The position numbers were made by a program, and so were the translations under genes. Below, piece after piece: positions 1-8,129 of a stretch of 64,000 nt of DNA (positions are counted from its first letter, which is position 1; the number at the start of each line of letters is the position of its first letter). The notes under the pieces were generated by a model, which was not told the DNA's origin, did no database searches, and saw only the letters and a list, made by a program, of their open reading frames with translations. The stretch lies in the NCBI RefSeq assembly GCF_028710345.1, contig NZ_JAQTUH010000005.1, positions 124,001 through 188,000 of the forward strand. The letters run 5' to 3'. Source of the stretch: Sulfuricurvum sp. Lineage in GTDB: Bacteria; Campylobacterota; Campylobacteria; Campylobacterales; Sulfurimonadaceae.

Positions 1-19
1 AGAGACAGTTTAGCCCTCT

Positions 20-481
20 TTATATCACCTTGCTACTGCGAAATTTAGAAGAGTGGGCAAAGATGATAAGTCCGAAGAAGAGTGCGGAGATACCCCCTAA
101 AATGAGTAGAAGCCACGTCTCATTCGGATCGACTTCGAGCAAAATGAGTTTACGGATGATAACAACAAACCCGATTTCGAGCAGGGTCAGAGCATACAAA
201 TAGCCGTTACGGATAAAGAGTGTACGGACGATTGCGAGTACGATCAGTGTAAACAACGCATCGGTTAAAATATTTTTCATATTCGCAAAATCGAGAGTAC
301 CGTGTTGTAGCGTTAATTCGATGAGCTTGGCAGAAAGACCGATAAGACAAGAGAAAAGATAGACGATCATAATAGCGATAAAAAATAGACGGAGAGCCTG
401 AATACCTATTTGCATAAACGCTTCGATTTTATGTTCCCAAACGGGAATTAATTTTGATGGGGATTCAGTCGTATCAGCCAT
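20..481 (-). CDS. PsiE-family small membrane protein
   Basis: Predicted inner-membrane protein of 153 residues with four hydrophobic segments (about residues 28-52, 70-90, 93-113 and 122-143) and a short polar N-terminus. The size and four-helix layout resemble the PsiE (phosphate-starvation-inducible) family, whose biochemical role is unknown. I chose the ATG at 481, preceded by AAAGAG, rather than the upstream ATG at 526, which would add a basic 15-residue leader behind a weaker ribosome site. It is a single gene on the minus strand; what lies beyond its 3' end is outside the window. The membrane location is well supported; the family name is a moderate-confidence recognition. Confidence 0.6.
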   Translation of the reverse strand: MADTTESPSKLIPVWEHKIEAFMQIGIQALRLFFIAIMIVYLFSCLIGLSAKLIELTLQHGTLDFANMKNILTDALFTLIVLAIVRTLFIRNGYLYALTLLEIGFVVIIRKLILLEVDPNETWLLLILGGISALFFGLIIFAHSSKFRSSKVI

Positions 482-569
482 GCGGACTCTTTTATAAATA
501 TTTTTACGATTATAGTCGCATCTCACTTTAAAAACAGTATAGTACGGATTCGTAGTTCATCTATGAGCT

Positions 570-1052
570 TTATAAAGATTTCTCTAATCGTATTAGTTCT
601 AAAAAAGCGACTTGTTTATCCCATAAATCAGACTCAGGAAAAGGACTCATCTCACCCGTTCTCACATACCCTCTCCGCTCATAATACTCAATCAACTCAC
701 TACGGTGGGTGATCACCTCCATGATGGCGGTATTAACGCCCCATTTGCGGATCGCTTCAGATTCGGCGTACGCTAACAGCTCTTTACCGATCCCCCCATC
801 TTGTAGTGAAGGTTCAACGGCAAACAGTCCGAAATGGACGCTCTCATTTTCATAATGCGCATGGATGGTGGCGAAGACCCTATCCTCAGAGTGAGCGATC
901 AGAATTAGAGAATCGAGGTCATTCAGCAGTTGGATCAATTCCGCCTCATCGATACGTTTTCCACTTAGTAAATCAGCCTCGGTTGTCCATCCTTCGCGGG
1001 AACTATCACCGCGAGCGGTGGTGTCGTTGTGGGTTGCGTGTCTAAAAATCAT
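570..1052 (-). CDS. GNAT-family N-acetyltransferase with an internal N-terminal deletion
   Basis: Acyl-CoA-dependent N-acetyltransferase of the GNAT superfamily; substrate unknown. The acetyl-CoA binding motif A is visible around residues 75-97 (FAVEPSLQDGGIGKELLAYA), followed by the ITHRSELIEYYERRGYVRTGE segment typical of motif B. The N-terminus is odd: relatives normally have a helix of about 12-15 residues between the HNDTT-like start and GDSSREGWTTEADLL, and here the two ends are joined directly (HNDTTARGDSSREGW), so helix alpha-1 seems lost by an in-frame deletion. A fragment carrying that helix survives at 1373-1456. The gene may be a decayed or altered enzyme. Family assignment is firm; activity is uncertain. 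Confidence 0.8.
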   Translation of the reverse strand: MIFRHATHNDTTARGDSSREGWTTEADLLSGKRIDEAELIQLLNDLDSLILIAHSEDRVFATIHAHYENESVHFGLFAVEPSLQDGGIGKELLAYAESEAIRKWGVNTAIMEVITHRSELIEYYERRGYVRTGEMSPFPESDLWDKQVAFLELIRLEKSL

Positions 1053-1127
1053 GATAGGATTGTAGCATATCGAGGGTTTTAAGAGCGAAAATAGTAATAT
1101 AAGTTAATAGACATAATAAGGAAATAA

Positions 1128-1337
1128 ATGAGAGAATCATTTAAAAGTAAAATTATTGAAGTTTGCAATAAAAAAATTGAGACAAAAGGTTCAAATGTAG
1201 GATTGTCCTTTTATGCTTTTTTTGCCAATAAAAATGATGATCCAGAGTTATTAATGGAAGTTGCACAGTGGTGGATTTTAACTAATAAATTAGACCATTT
1301 TGAAAAAGCTGTAAAAATTAAAAAGATGCTTGAATAG
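1128..1337 (+). CDS. Small hypothetical protein
   Basis: A 69-residue, lysine-rich, AT-rich reading frame with a good ribosome site (AAGGAAATAA just before the ATG). No signal peptide or membrane segment is seen. The sequence is predicted mostly helical, with a hydrophobic middle (LSFYAFFAN, MEVAQWWILTNK). I do not recognise a family. It sits between the intact GNAT gene and a GNAT remnant whose ends resemble each other, which suggests that this gene arrived in, or survived from, a local duplication and rearrangement. Codon use is more AT-rich than core genes in the window, matching the next plus-strand gene at 1542. Confidence 0.55.
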   Translation: MRESFKSKIIEVCNKKIETKGSNVGLSFYAFFANKNDDPELLMEVAQWWILTNKLDHFEKAVKIKKMLE

Positions 1338-1372
1338 CATCATACATAACACGTATTTCTCTTTCTTTGCTC

Positions 1373-1456
1373 CTACTCTCTATCATCGCGATAGGAATGG
1401 TTGATGAGAGAGACTAGGAAGGTTCTGTCGTTGTGGATGGCGTGTCTAAAAAACAT
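1373..1456 (-). pseudogene. N-terminal remnant of a GNAT acetyltransferase
   Basis: Minus-strand reading from the ATG at 1456 gives 27 residues starting MFFRHAIHND and continuing FLVSLINHSYRDDRE before a TAG. The start is nearly identical in DNA and protein to that of the GNAT gene at 570-1052 (MIFRHATHND). The remainder matches the helix that GNAT family members usually carry and that the neighbouring gene lacks. The homology then stops, so this is a broken copy of the 5' end only. Confidence 0.65.
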
Positions 1457-1541
1457 GAGAAGATTTTAGCATAGGATTAAGGGTAAAAGAGTATTATAAG
1501 ACAACGAAAAATATCAAATTGATTATAATAAAAGGTATTGA

Positions 1542-3257
1542 TTGAGTCATACTATATGTGAAATCGAAGCTTGTCAACTTGTAAAATTTGAAAATGAATG
1601 CAAATGTATTTTGCATTGTGATAAGTCAATTGTAAATGGTTGGATCTTATCTGAAACTAAACCTTTTGAAAAGAATAAGGTTAAGTCCAATGCTGATGAG
1701 GTTATGCTTTGGAATGAAGAAAAGATAAACTTGTTTTGGGAAACTTTATTTAAAGAAATCAAGAAAAAATTTTTTATGTGTATCAGAAAAAGAGGTGGAG
1801 GAACGAATGCTGAAGCAGTTCGTGTAATGGGAAATAGTAAAAAAACTGGGTTTTACTTAAACTTTCTCAAAATTCAATTTCCTCCACATAGAAAAAGTTT
1901 AGAAATATTCATAAAAGAAAATAATAAAATTATTATAAATAATTCATTTCAACTTTGTACATTTTATGACAACTGTATTGTCAATTTTTCAGATTTAGAT
2001 ATTATTAATAATCAATTGCAAATTTTTTTAAAAGATCAAAGTCAAAATAGACCGATTTCTTTTAGACACTGTGATTTCAAATATAATCTTATATTATTTA
2101 GACCAAATTCTATTGATGAAAAAATATCTATAGATGAATGCACTATTAATCAGTCAATTGAATTATGCAGTAATTTCAAAAGAATAATGATAGGCAATTC
2201 TAAAGCTGAAAATTTAATTATTAAAAGTTATGATGAAAAAGAAAAAGAGATTGACTTTTTATCAATTAATGATTTACTAATCACTGAGATAAAGATTTCT
2301 AAAATAACCATTAAAGATTCTATAATTGATAAAATAGTTTCAAATAATATTATTTTAGAACATTCGATTTTTGATAAGTTTGTGTTGAAAAATATTCAGA
2401 CAGATAATTTATTATTATTAAATATAGATATGGTAGATGGTTCAAAAATTTTATTTGAAACAATCTTAACTAAATTATTAAAGATTGAGCAGTTATCTCA
2501 AAAAGCTAAATATATACAATTTCATAATATTGATATTTTAGAGAAATTTGAGTGTGAACGTGTAGACTTTAAAAATGCTTACTTTTATGATTTCAATATT
2601 TCAAAGTCAATAAAAAAGATTACAAAAACGTCATTTCTTGATTCTAATTTAAGTTCTGTTCAATGGGGTGATATTTTTGAAATTGAATCAACAAAAGATA
2701 TGTTTAGACAATTAAAATTTGTAAATGATAAGCAAGGTAATTACATAGAAGCAAATAGTTTTTATTCGAAAGAAATGGAGTCTCATAAAAAGGAGATATT
2801 CAAAAAAAGCAATTGGTATTCTCCCTTATGGCAAGAAAAAATCATTTTTTTACTAAGTGAAAATATATCGAACTTTGGACAGAGCTGGTTTCTTGCTTTG
2901 TCATGGTTAATTCTTATAAATTTGTTTTTTTATACAATTGTATATCTTAATGCATCATTGACGTTAATCTTTTTTACTACAATGATATTTTCATATTATA
3001 TTGGTACTTTATTAGTGAAAGCTATTAAATTTACAACTATAAAACATATCTCGACAATGATAGGGGTATTAATTTTTATTAGCTATCTCAACATTGGCAG
3101 CATACATAGTTTTACAGAGTTTATATCGATTAAAATGCCAAATGAATGTAGTATCGTATACAAAAAATATCTTCATTTTTGGTTTTTAAATAAAGTATTA
3201 TCAAGCTTTATTTTATATTATTTGGTAATTGCGCTAAGAAGACAAACAATGAGATAG
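1542..3257 (+). CDS. Pentapeptide-like membrane protein with C-terminal helices
   Basis: A 571-residue protein of unknown function. The first ~60 residues contain several Cys. The middle (about 140-390) is rich in I/F/N and degenerate beta-type repeats of the form xxxIxxSIIDK / xFDKFVLKN, resembling divergent pentapeptide repeats. Around residues 385-420 is an MFRQLKFVNDKQGNYIEANSF-like segment seen next to the membrane domain in pentapeptide/ion-channel-like proteins. The C-terminus has four or so transmembrane helices (about 445-570). The start is a TTG with AAAAGG upstream; the next ATGs are far inside. The DNA is very AT-rich compared with flanking core genes, which suggests horizontal acquisition. 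Function is not assigned. Confidence 0.6.
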   Translation: MSHTICEIEACQLVKFENECKCILHCDKSIVNGWILSETKPFEKNKVKSNADEVMLWNEEKINLFWETLFKEIKKKFFMCIRKRGGGTNAEAVRVMGNSKKTGFYLNFLKIQFPPHRKSLEIFIKENNKIIINNSFQLCTFYDNCIVNFSDLDIINNQLQIFLKDQSQNRPISFRHCDFKYNLILFRPNSIDEKISIDECTINQSIELCSNFKRIMIGNSKAENLIIKSYDEKEKEIDFLSINDLLITEIKISKITIKDSIIDKIVSNNIILEHSIFDKFVLKNIQTDNLLLLNIDMVDGSKILFETILTKLLKIEQLSQKAKYIQFHNIDILEKFECERVDFKNAYFYDFNISKSIKKITKTSFLDSNLSSVQWGDIFEIESTKDMFRQLKFVNDKQGNYIEANSFYSKEMESHKKEIFKKSNWYSPLWQEKIIFLLSENISNFGQSWFLALSWLILINLFFYTIVYLNASLTLIFFTTMIFSYYIGTLLVKAIKFTTIKHISTMIGVLIFISYLNIGSIHSFTEFISIKMPNECSIVYKKYLHFWFLNKVLSSFILYYLVIALRRQTMR

Positions 3258-3325
3258 TTTTATCTCTTCTACTCTATTGCATTAGAACAGTGTGCTCTCA
3301 CTTGGGAGAGTAAGAACGAGTTGAC

Positions 3326-3856
3326 TTAGTTATTCTCAATCTTGAACGTATTAAAAATAATATCGGTCGCCAACATCCGCGTCGCATGATTTACTGCTTC
3401 GAGAATATCACTATCACTCCATCCCATCTCCCGCAACGTATCGAGATCATTTGCGCTAATAGCGTGGGCGTTGCGTATTGCTTTGATCGCGAGGTTGAGC
3501 ATCGCTATTTCACGTTCAGAGAGATTTGCAGCATTCGGATCGTTTCGCATGGCGGTGACTTGCTCGAAGCTCCATCCTGCTAGATTTATCAACATCCCCG
3601 TATTGTAATCGATACAAAACTGGCACTCTTCGCCACTGGAAACCATGATACGAATAGCGGCGAGAAGCGGCATAGATAGAGTAGGGTGGTTCATGTAAAA
3701 TTTGATGAAATCCATTTGCTGACGCAACAACTCAGGGCTAATACTGAAAAGTTTGGCATTGTTGCCGACACTCCCGCGCATCGTTTCGATGATTTTGTAG
3801 AGTTTCGCTAACTCACCTGTCGCTTCTGATGGTTCTATGGTTTGAATGAGTGGCAT
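3326..3856 (-). CDS. Carboxymuconolactone decarboxylase/AhpD-like protein
   Basis: A 176-residue all-helical protein of the carboxymuconolactone decarboxylase (CMD/AhpD-like) family. Members act as peroxidase-coupled disulfide reductases or in aromatic metabolism. The redox-type motif is present as EECQFCIDYNT (CxxC), but the His that follows it in AhpD is replaced by Tyr/Asn. I chose the ATG at 3856 because AAAGGA lies just upstream; the longer frame to 3979 would run through the promoter and operators. It is divergent from a TetR gene, and the intergenic region carries a strong promoter covered by two TTGAC/GTCAA palindromes, so it is almost certainly the target of that repressor. Family is sure; physiological substrate unknown. 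Confidence 0.85.
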   Translation of the reverse strand: MPLIQTIEPSEATGELAKLYKIIETMRGSVGNNAKLFSISPELLRQQMDFIKFYMNHPTLSMPLLAAIRIMVSSGEECQFCIDYNTGMLINLAGWSFEQVTAMRNDPNAANLSEREIAMLNLAIKAIRNAHAISANDLDTLREMGWSDSDILEAVNHATRMLATDIIFNTFKIENN

Positions 3857-3878
3857 AAGAAATCCTTTTGGATGAATA

Positions 3879-3894
3879 TTGACTGTTTGGTCAA
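3879..3894. promoter_or_regulatory. Operator palindrome 1 (TetR-type)
   Basis: A 16-bp imperfect palindrome TTGACTGTTTGGTCAA lying at the expected transcription start of the CMD-like gene. It is nearly the same as the palindrome at 3913-3928, so the two probably bind the divergent TetR protein. Confidence 0.65.
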
Positions 3895-3899
3895 GTTGT

Positions 3900-3928
3900 A
3901 TTATAAAACTATTTGACCGAATAGTCAA
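3900..3928 (-). promoter_or_regulatory. Sigma70-type promoter of the CMD-like gene
   Basis: Read on the minus strand, TTGACT (3928-3923) and TATAAT (3905-3900) are separated by exactly 17 bases, a near-consensus promoter pointing at the CMD-like gene. Both neighbouring operator palindromes overlap its -35 region or its start region. Confidence 0.75.
3913..3928. promoter_or_regulatory. Operator palindrome 2 (TetR-type)
   Basis: A 16-bp palindrome TTGACCGAATAGTCAA covering the -35 box and spacer of the CMD-like promoter. It shares the TTGAC...GTCAA arms with operator 1, and the centres are 34 bp apart, about three helical turns. Confidence 0.65.
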
Positions 3929-3966
3929 GTAGTGTGTTATAATTTTGATAATAAAAACTGGATTCA

Positions 3967-4040
3967 CCCTAAAGGGCACTTTGCCCGATCAAGTCGGGAA
4001 TGACGGGTTCTGTCATCCTCGGGCTTGACCCGGGGATCCA
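3967..4040. repeat. REP-like pair of GTCATCC/GGGATCC elements
   Basis: Contains a minus-strand GTCATTCCCGACTTGATCGG unit (around 3984-4004) facing a plus-strand GTCATCCTCGGGCTTGACCC unit (around 4013-4042). Each folds into a GC-rich hairpin (CCCGA/TCGGG and CGGG/CCCG), and the pair is head to head. A related hairpin is at 13299-13320. This GC-rich patch lies between the TetR-controlled promoter and the tetR start. Confidence 0.45.
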
Positions 4041-4067
4041 TCTTAAAAAGCTTATAGAAGAAGTCTG

Positions 4068-4649
4068 ATGAAAGAAAATACACGACAGAGATTAATCGAT
4101 GCTACCTATGAAGAGGTTTATTCGCACGGCTATCAAGGTGCGGCACTCGCTGATATACTCGCCAATGCGGGAGTACATAAGGGATCAATGTACCATTTTT
4201 TTCCGAACAAAAAAGAGATGGCACTCTCCGCGATAAAAGAGAAGATTGCACAGCGGTTCGCAACCCGTTATCAAGCGATAAAAGAATCAGACGGGTGTTA
4301 TCTAGAACAGTTGTTTGCGATGCTACGTGATGGGAATATCCGAGATTTTAAACGGGGGTGTCCGCTCGCCAATCTCGTCCAAGAGATGTCCAATATCGAT
4401 GAGGATTTTGATCGTACCCTCAAAGTGATCTATGCCCAGTTTCGCAAAGTGTTTAAATCGATTTACGATGCGGCGGTAAAAGAGGGTGAGATGCGGGAGT
4501 GCGATACACGTCAACTCGCCCTTTTTTCGGTGGCATTGCTGGAAGGGGCGATCCTTTCGGCAAAGGCTTCGGGGGATTCGCAGGATTATTTTGATTCGGT
4601 AGAGATGTTGATCACTTATATTGAGAGTTACAAAAGAGCAAATCAATGA
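4068..4649 (+). CDS. TetR/AcrR-family repressor
   Basis: A 193-residue transcriptional repressor. The N-terminal TetR DNA-binding domain is clear at residues 5-50, with the helix-turn-helix at ALADILANAGVHKGSMYHFF. The C-terminal ligand-binding domain is of the common short TetR type. It is divergent from the CMD-like gene, whose promoter is covered by two 16-bp palindromes. It overlaps the next gene, a DMT-family exporter, by 4 bases (ATGA), so repressor and exporter are co-transcribed. This arrangement suggests control of a small redox/export response to an unknown compound. Confidence 0.9.
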   Translation: MKENTRQRLIDATYEEVYSHGYQGAALADILANAGVHKGSMYHFFPNKKEMALSAIKEKIAQRFATRYQAIKESDGCYLEQLFAMLRDGNIRDFKRGCPLANLVQEMSNIDEDFDRTLKVIYAQFRKVFKSIYDAAVKEGEMRECDTRQLALFSVALLEGAILSAKASGDSQDYFDSVEMLITYIESYKRANQ

Positions 4650-5521
4650 AAAAAGATTCGCCTACTCTCTATTTTATCGGCATGATCGTAGCCATGCTCC
4701 TATGGGGGGTGGCGTGGACGGCTGGTAAGGTAGCAGCGCATCACTCCAGTGCCGAGATAGCTGCTTTTTGGCGTTATGCAATCTCTCTAATGTCGATTAT
4801 TCCGCTGATCTGGTTTATGAAATCACCTTTGCGTTCAGATAAACGTGGTGTGATCTATATGATTACTGCGGGTTTACTCACGTCGGTATTTAACTATTTT
4901 TTCTTTGTCGGATTGTTGCACGGTCAGGCGGGATACGGCGGAACGCTCGTTACGTCACTCTCTCCCATCATCACCTATGCGCTCTCCATCGCATTGCTGG
5001 GTCTGAATGTATCGACTAAAGAGATCATCGCGCTAGCCGTTGGGATGGTTGGGGCTTTAGTCCTCCTCCAAGTTCCGACGCAGGGGTGGGCGTTTTGGAA
5101 ACTCGATAATATCTATTTCGTTGCGGCGGCCTTGGTGTGGGCGTTGGTGACGATCGTATCTCAAAAAGCCTCTAAACACACCACCCCGATGCTCTATACG
5201 ACGGTTGTATTTGCCGTTGCGATGAGTTCCAATCTCATTTTCGCCTTGCCGTATGAACCGTTTGCATTTTCCAAATACGACATGACGTTTTGGTGGACGA
5301 TCATCTTTATCGGGATTTTCCCCGGCACTCTCAGTACAGCTCTCTTTTTTGCTTCTGCGGGCAAGGTTGGGGCGCATCGGACAGGGGCATTTATGTTTAT
5401 CGTCCCTATTGGAGCGATAGCTTCAAGTATGATTGTTTACGGTGAGAGTATAGAAATCTCGACGCTTATCGGGTGTGCATTGGCGTTTGCGGCGGTTGTA
5501 ATATTTAATATGAAGAAATAA
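4646..5521 (+). CDS. EamA/DMT-family inner-membrane transporter
   Basis: A 291-residue membrane protein with about ten hydrophobic helices in two repeated halves, the layout of EamA (RhaT/YdcZ-like) drug/metabolite transporters. The N-terminal MLLWGVAWTAGKVAA stretch and the WALVTIVSQKASK opening of the second half are typical of the family. Members export amino acids, nucleotides or drugs; the substrate here cannot be read from sequence. The start codon overlaps the tetR stop by 4 bases, so it is translationally coupled to the repressor and probably shares its inducer. Confidence 0.85.
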   Translation: MKKDSPTLYFIGMIVAMLLWGVAWTAGKVAAHHSSAEIAAFWRYAISLMSIIPLIWFMKSPLRSDKRGVIYMITAGLLTSVFNYFFFVGLLHGQAGYGGTLVTSLSPIITYALSIALLGLNVSTKEIIALAVGMVGALVLLQVPTQGWAFWKLDNIYFVAAALVWALVTIVSQKASKHTTPMLYTTVVFAVAMSSNLIFALPYEPFAFSKYDMTFWWTIIFIGIFPGTLSTALFFASAGKVGAHRTGAFMFIVPIGAIASSMIVYGESIEISTLIGCALAFAAVVIFNMKK

Positions 5522-5534
5522 TTTTTCTGTTTCT

Positions 5535-6308
5535 TTAAAAATAGTATTTAAATCCAACAGAGAGCGTCTCATTTTTCGTTTCACTATCGGGTTCATAATA
5601 CCCGTTTATAGCATTTGAAGCACTAATGTTCCAAAATTCATAATTATAAATAGCAAAAGCACTCCACGAATGATTAAATTTGTATTCAAACGGAACGGAG
5701 AGTGTGTAACCATATACATTCTGAAGGTGATAGGTGTTTCCGTACCAATTATCATACATTTGGGCATCAAATGCCATTTTATAGCTGGTTTCGAATCCCA
5801 GATCGATATTACTAGATAATCGTGTGTGAAATCCGATCCCTATAGTAGCGTATTGCCATTCGTATAGCTCATCATAACCTGACACTGTTGAAGTGCTTTT
5901 TATTTCTCTAAGCCATGCACGGTACCCGAGGCCAAAATGGTATGGGATATAGGTGTTTTCATCAATAAATTGGGTGAATTTATAACCATAAGAGGTGTCA
6001 AAAATAGAGTTTTGAGTTGTTGTTGTATGGCTACCGTAGGTGGAGTTTGTATGTGTTCCTCCGATATAGTTTGTATTACCGTATGCGTAACTGGTGTTAG
6101 CATAAAATCCATTGTAACGTGGATCGAGTGAAAAACTAAAACCGGTTATCTCTCCGAAATTATTAGTTTCCGTATCAAGTAGAGTATTATTGGTGCTTCT
6201 TTCAGCATAATCAAAACGGGTAGTATCTGTACTCATAGAGAGTGCAGAGTCGAATGAATAAAGGGCGGTTGAGCCTAATAATAAAACAAAAAAAGCAAAT
6301 TTGACCAT
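5535..6308 (-). CDS. Predicted outer-membrane beta-barrel protein
   Basis: A 257-residue protein with an N-terminal signal peptide (about residues 1-20, MVKFAFFVLLLGSTALYSFD). The mature part is rich in alternating Tyr/Phe/Ser/Thr strands (YNGFYANTSYAYGNTNYIG, FEYKFNHSWSAFAIYNYEFW) and ends in a Phe (FKYYF), the usual BamA-recognised C-terminus of outer-membrane barrels. The size suggests an 8-10 stranded barrel of the OmpW/OmpA-transmembrane kind, but I cannot name the family. The gene lies downstream of a two-component pair on the same strand, so it may be one of its targets. Confidence 0.6.
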   Translation of the reverse strand: MVKFAFFVLLLGSTALYSFDSALSMSTDTTRFDYAERSTNNTLLDTETNNFGEITGFSFSLDPRYNGFYANTSYAYGNTNYIGGTHTNSTYGSHTTTTQNSIFDTSYGYKFTQFIDENTYIPYHFGLGYRAWLREIKSTSTVSGYDELYEWQYATIGIGFHTRLSSNIDLGFETSYKMAFDAQMYDNWYGNTYHLQNVYGYTLSVPFEYKFNHSWSAFAIYNYEFWNISASNAINGYYEPDSETKNETLSVGFKYYF

Positions 6309-6344
6309 AATCTCTCCAAATATTGAGTGCTATTGCTAACAACT

Positions 6345-7412
6345 TTAACTATTCAAAATAATTTTAAAACAGTTCAATCCTGAATTATACTGATATTTGA
6401 GTTTAAATCCATGCTTGTTGAGGATAGAATTGGTAATATAAAGTCCCAATCCCAATCCGTTTACAGAACTCTCATATGTACGGTTAAACGGTTTTGAAAA
6501 AAGATGATTGGCATCACTTAGAGGTTCACCGACACTGCATATTTCGATAGAATGGGACAAAATAATAAGTGTTGGTGTCTCATCAGAATATTTAAACGCA
6601 TTATCGATGAGATTTTTTAATGCAATTGCAAAAAGTTCAAAATCAGCATTGATTATTAAAATAGAATCTTCACCTTTGATTGTTATGCTCTTTTTATCAC
6701 ACAGTAAAATATCGCACGCATGGTCGAGAATATCGACAAATCGGTATTCTTGAAGATTTAATTTCCATTCCCCGCTACTAAATTGTTCCATTTTTGAAAA
6801 CTCATCCAAGTGATAATTCATACGTGAAAAAATTTGTATCAGCCTCTCTCGCTCTATCGATTCATTAAGGCAATCAGCAGTGAGAGAGCCTTTCATAATC
6901 GGTGTTTTAAGCTCATGCAATATATTGCGGAGAAAGAGGCTTCGAGCTTCTTTCAGAGCTGCTATTTTTTCCAAAACTTGATTAAATTCTGAGGTGATTT
7001 GGGATATCTCATCCTTACTTTTTATAGGAACATTGAGCTTGGTATCCCCCTCTTGAAAATGTATGATTGCCTCTTTCAGACGATGTAGTGGGGAAAGTTT
7101 TTTTAAAAGAAAACCATAAAAGGCTAATATTAGTAAATCAATAGTGATAAAAACAATCCAAATAGGGAATAATGCGGATGATTTTAAGCTAACTGAGAGT
7201 GGTGGTGGCGGTGGTGGAGCAAATATGGGAAAAGGTTTATGATCGAGTAGCATCCTCTCTTGTGGCTCAAAATGAAACCGGTGGTGTTGTTGGATTTCGT
7301 ACTCTCTCGCAAAATGTTCCAGTGCAATCCAAAAAAGTCCATTAATCAGGAGAAAAATCAGGACAAAAAAGAGGGAAATAAGGGTTAAAATAGAGTGTTT
7401 ATTGATTGACAA
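6345..7412 (-). CDS. Sensor histidine kinase (ArsS-like)
   Basis: A 355-residue membrane sensor kinase. TM1 spans about residues 8-30. A short periplasmic loop (31-78) has a proline run near residues 66-72. TM2 lies around 80-103, then a HAMP-like linker. The phosphoacceptor box FLRNILHELKTPIMKG places the active His at about 166, and the ATPase N-box (NLIDNAFKYS) and G-box (GLGLGLYITNSI) follow. The short loop and its tail resemble the ArsS acid-sensing kinases of Campylobacterota. It overlaps the upstream response regulator by 14 bases, so the two form an operon. The signal is unknown. Confidence 0.85.
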   Translation of the reverse strand: MSINKHSILTLISLFFVLIFLLINGLFWIALEHFAREYEIQQHHRFHFEPQERMLLDHKPFPIFAPPPPPPLSVSLKSSALFPIWIVFITIDLLILAFYGFLLKKLSPLHRLKEAIIHFQEGDTKLNVPIKSKDEISQITSEFNQVLEKIAALKEARSLFLRNILHELKTPIMKGSLTADCLNESIERERLIQIFSRMNYHLDEFSKMEQFSSGEWKLNLQEYRFVDILDHACDILLCDKKSITIKGEDSILIINADFELFAIALKNLIDNAFKYSDETPTLIILSHSIEICSVGEPLSDANHLFSKPFNRTYESSVNGLGLGLYITNSILNKHGFKLKYQYNSGLNCFKIILNS

Positions 7413-8067
7413 ATTTATATCCTACCCCGCGTACTGAGACAATATAACGAGGATTTTTAGTATCATCGCCAATCTTTTGGCGGATTCGTCCCATAATAAC
7501 ATCGATACTTTTGAGACTGCTTTCGTATTTGATAGAACCGATATTCATTAAAAGCTCTTCACGTGAGATGGCAAATCGCTCTTTTTTAATCATGTAGGAA
7601 ACTATGTCGTATTCGGCTTGGGTAAGACGTAAGGGTATACCATGGCGTGTTATCTCATGGTGTTCATCACTCACCTCAAAGGCAACGGCTGATTTTTGCA
7701 TTGCGGGTTGGAGCCTTCTTAAAATCGCATCAATTCTAAAAACAAGCTCTTGAGGATCGTAAGGTTTTGGTAGATAATCGTCTGCTCCGCGTGAAAACCC
7801 CATCATTTTATCCCGTATATCCGAACGGGCTGAAGAGATGATGATGGGAATAGGGCTCTCTTGGCGTATCAGACGGCATATCTCGATACCATCCATTTGG
7901 GGGAGTGAGAGATCGAGTACTAGCAGATCAAATGAATCCGTTTGAAAAAGACTTAATCCATCCAGCGGTGTCGGTGCAATCGTAACGTCGATATTATCTC
8001 GATAGAGACGTGTTTTTAATAATTGTGCGAGTTCAATATCATCTTCAATCATCAGTACATTTATCAT
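7399..8067 (-). CDS. OmpR/ArsR-family response regulator
   Basis: A 222-residue OmpR-type regulator. The receiver domain (about 1-118) shows the acidic pocket MIEDD, the phosphorylated Asp in LDLSLPQMDG and the conserved Lys in LPKPYDPQE. The C-terminal winged helix (about 130-222) ends with YIVSVRGVGYKFV, the typical wing. I start it at the ATG at 8067 (MINVLMIEDD); the longer frame to 8127 adds an unlikely leader. It is co-transcribed with the kinase at 6345-7412. It most resembles the OmpR-type ArsR regulators of Campylobacterota, not the arsenic repressor of the same name. Confidence 0.85.
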   Translation of the reverse strand: MINVLMIEDDIELAQLLKTRLYRDNIDVTIAPTPLDGLSLFQTDSFDLLVLDLSLPQMDGIEICRLIRQESPIPIIISSARSDIRDKMMGFSRGADDYLPKPYDPQELVFRIDAILRRLQPAMQKSAVAFEVSDEHHEITRHGIPLRLTQAEYDIVSYMIKKERFAISREELLMNIGSIKYESSLKSIDVIMGRIRQKIGDDTKNPRYIVSVRGVGYKFVNQ

Positions 8068-8129
8068 AAAGTGATTATATCGATGCAAAAGTAACAAGTA
8101 AGTAACACGCCCAACAAGGGCATGCAATA

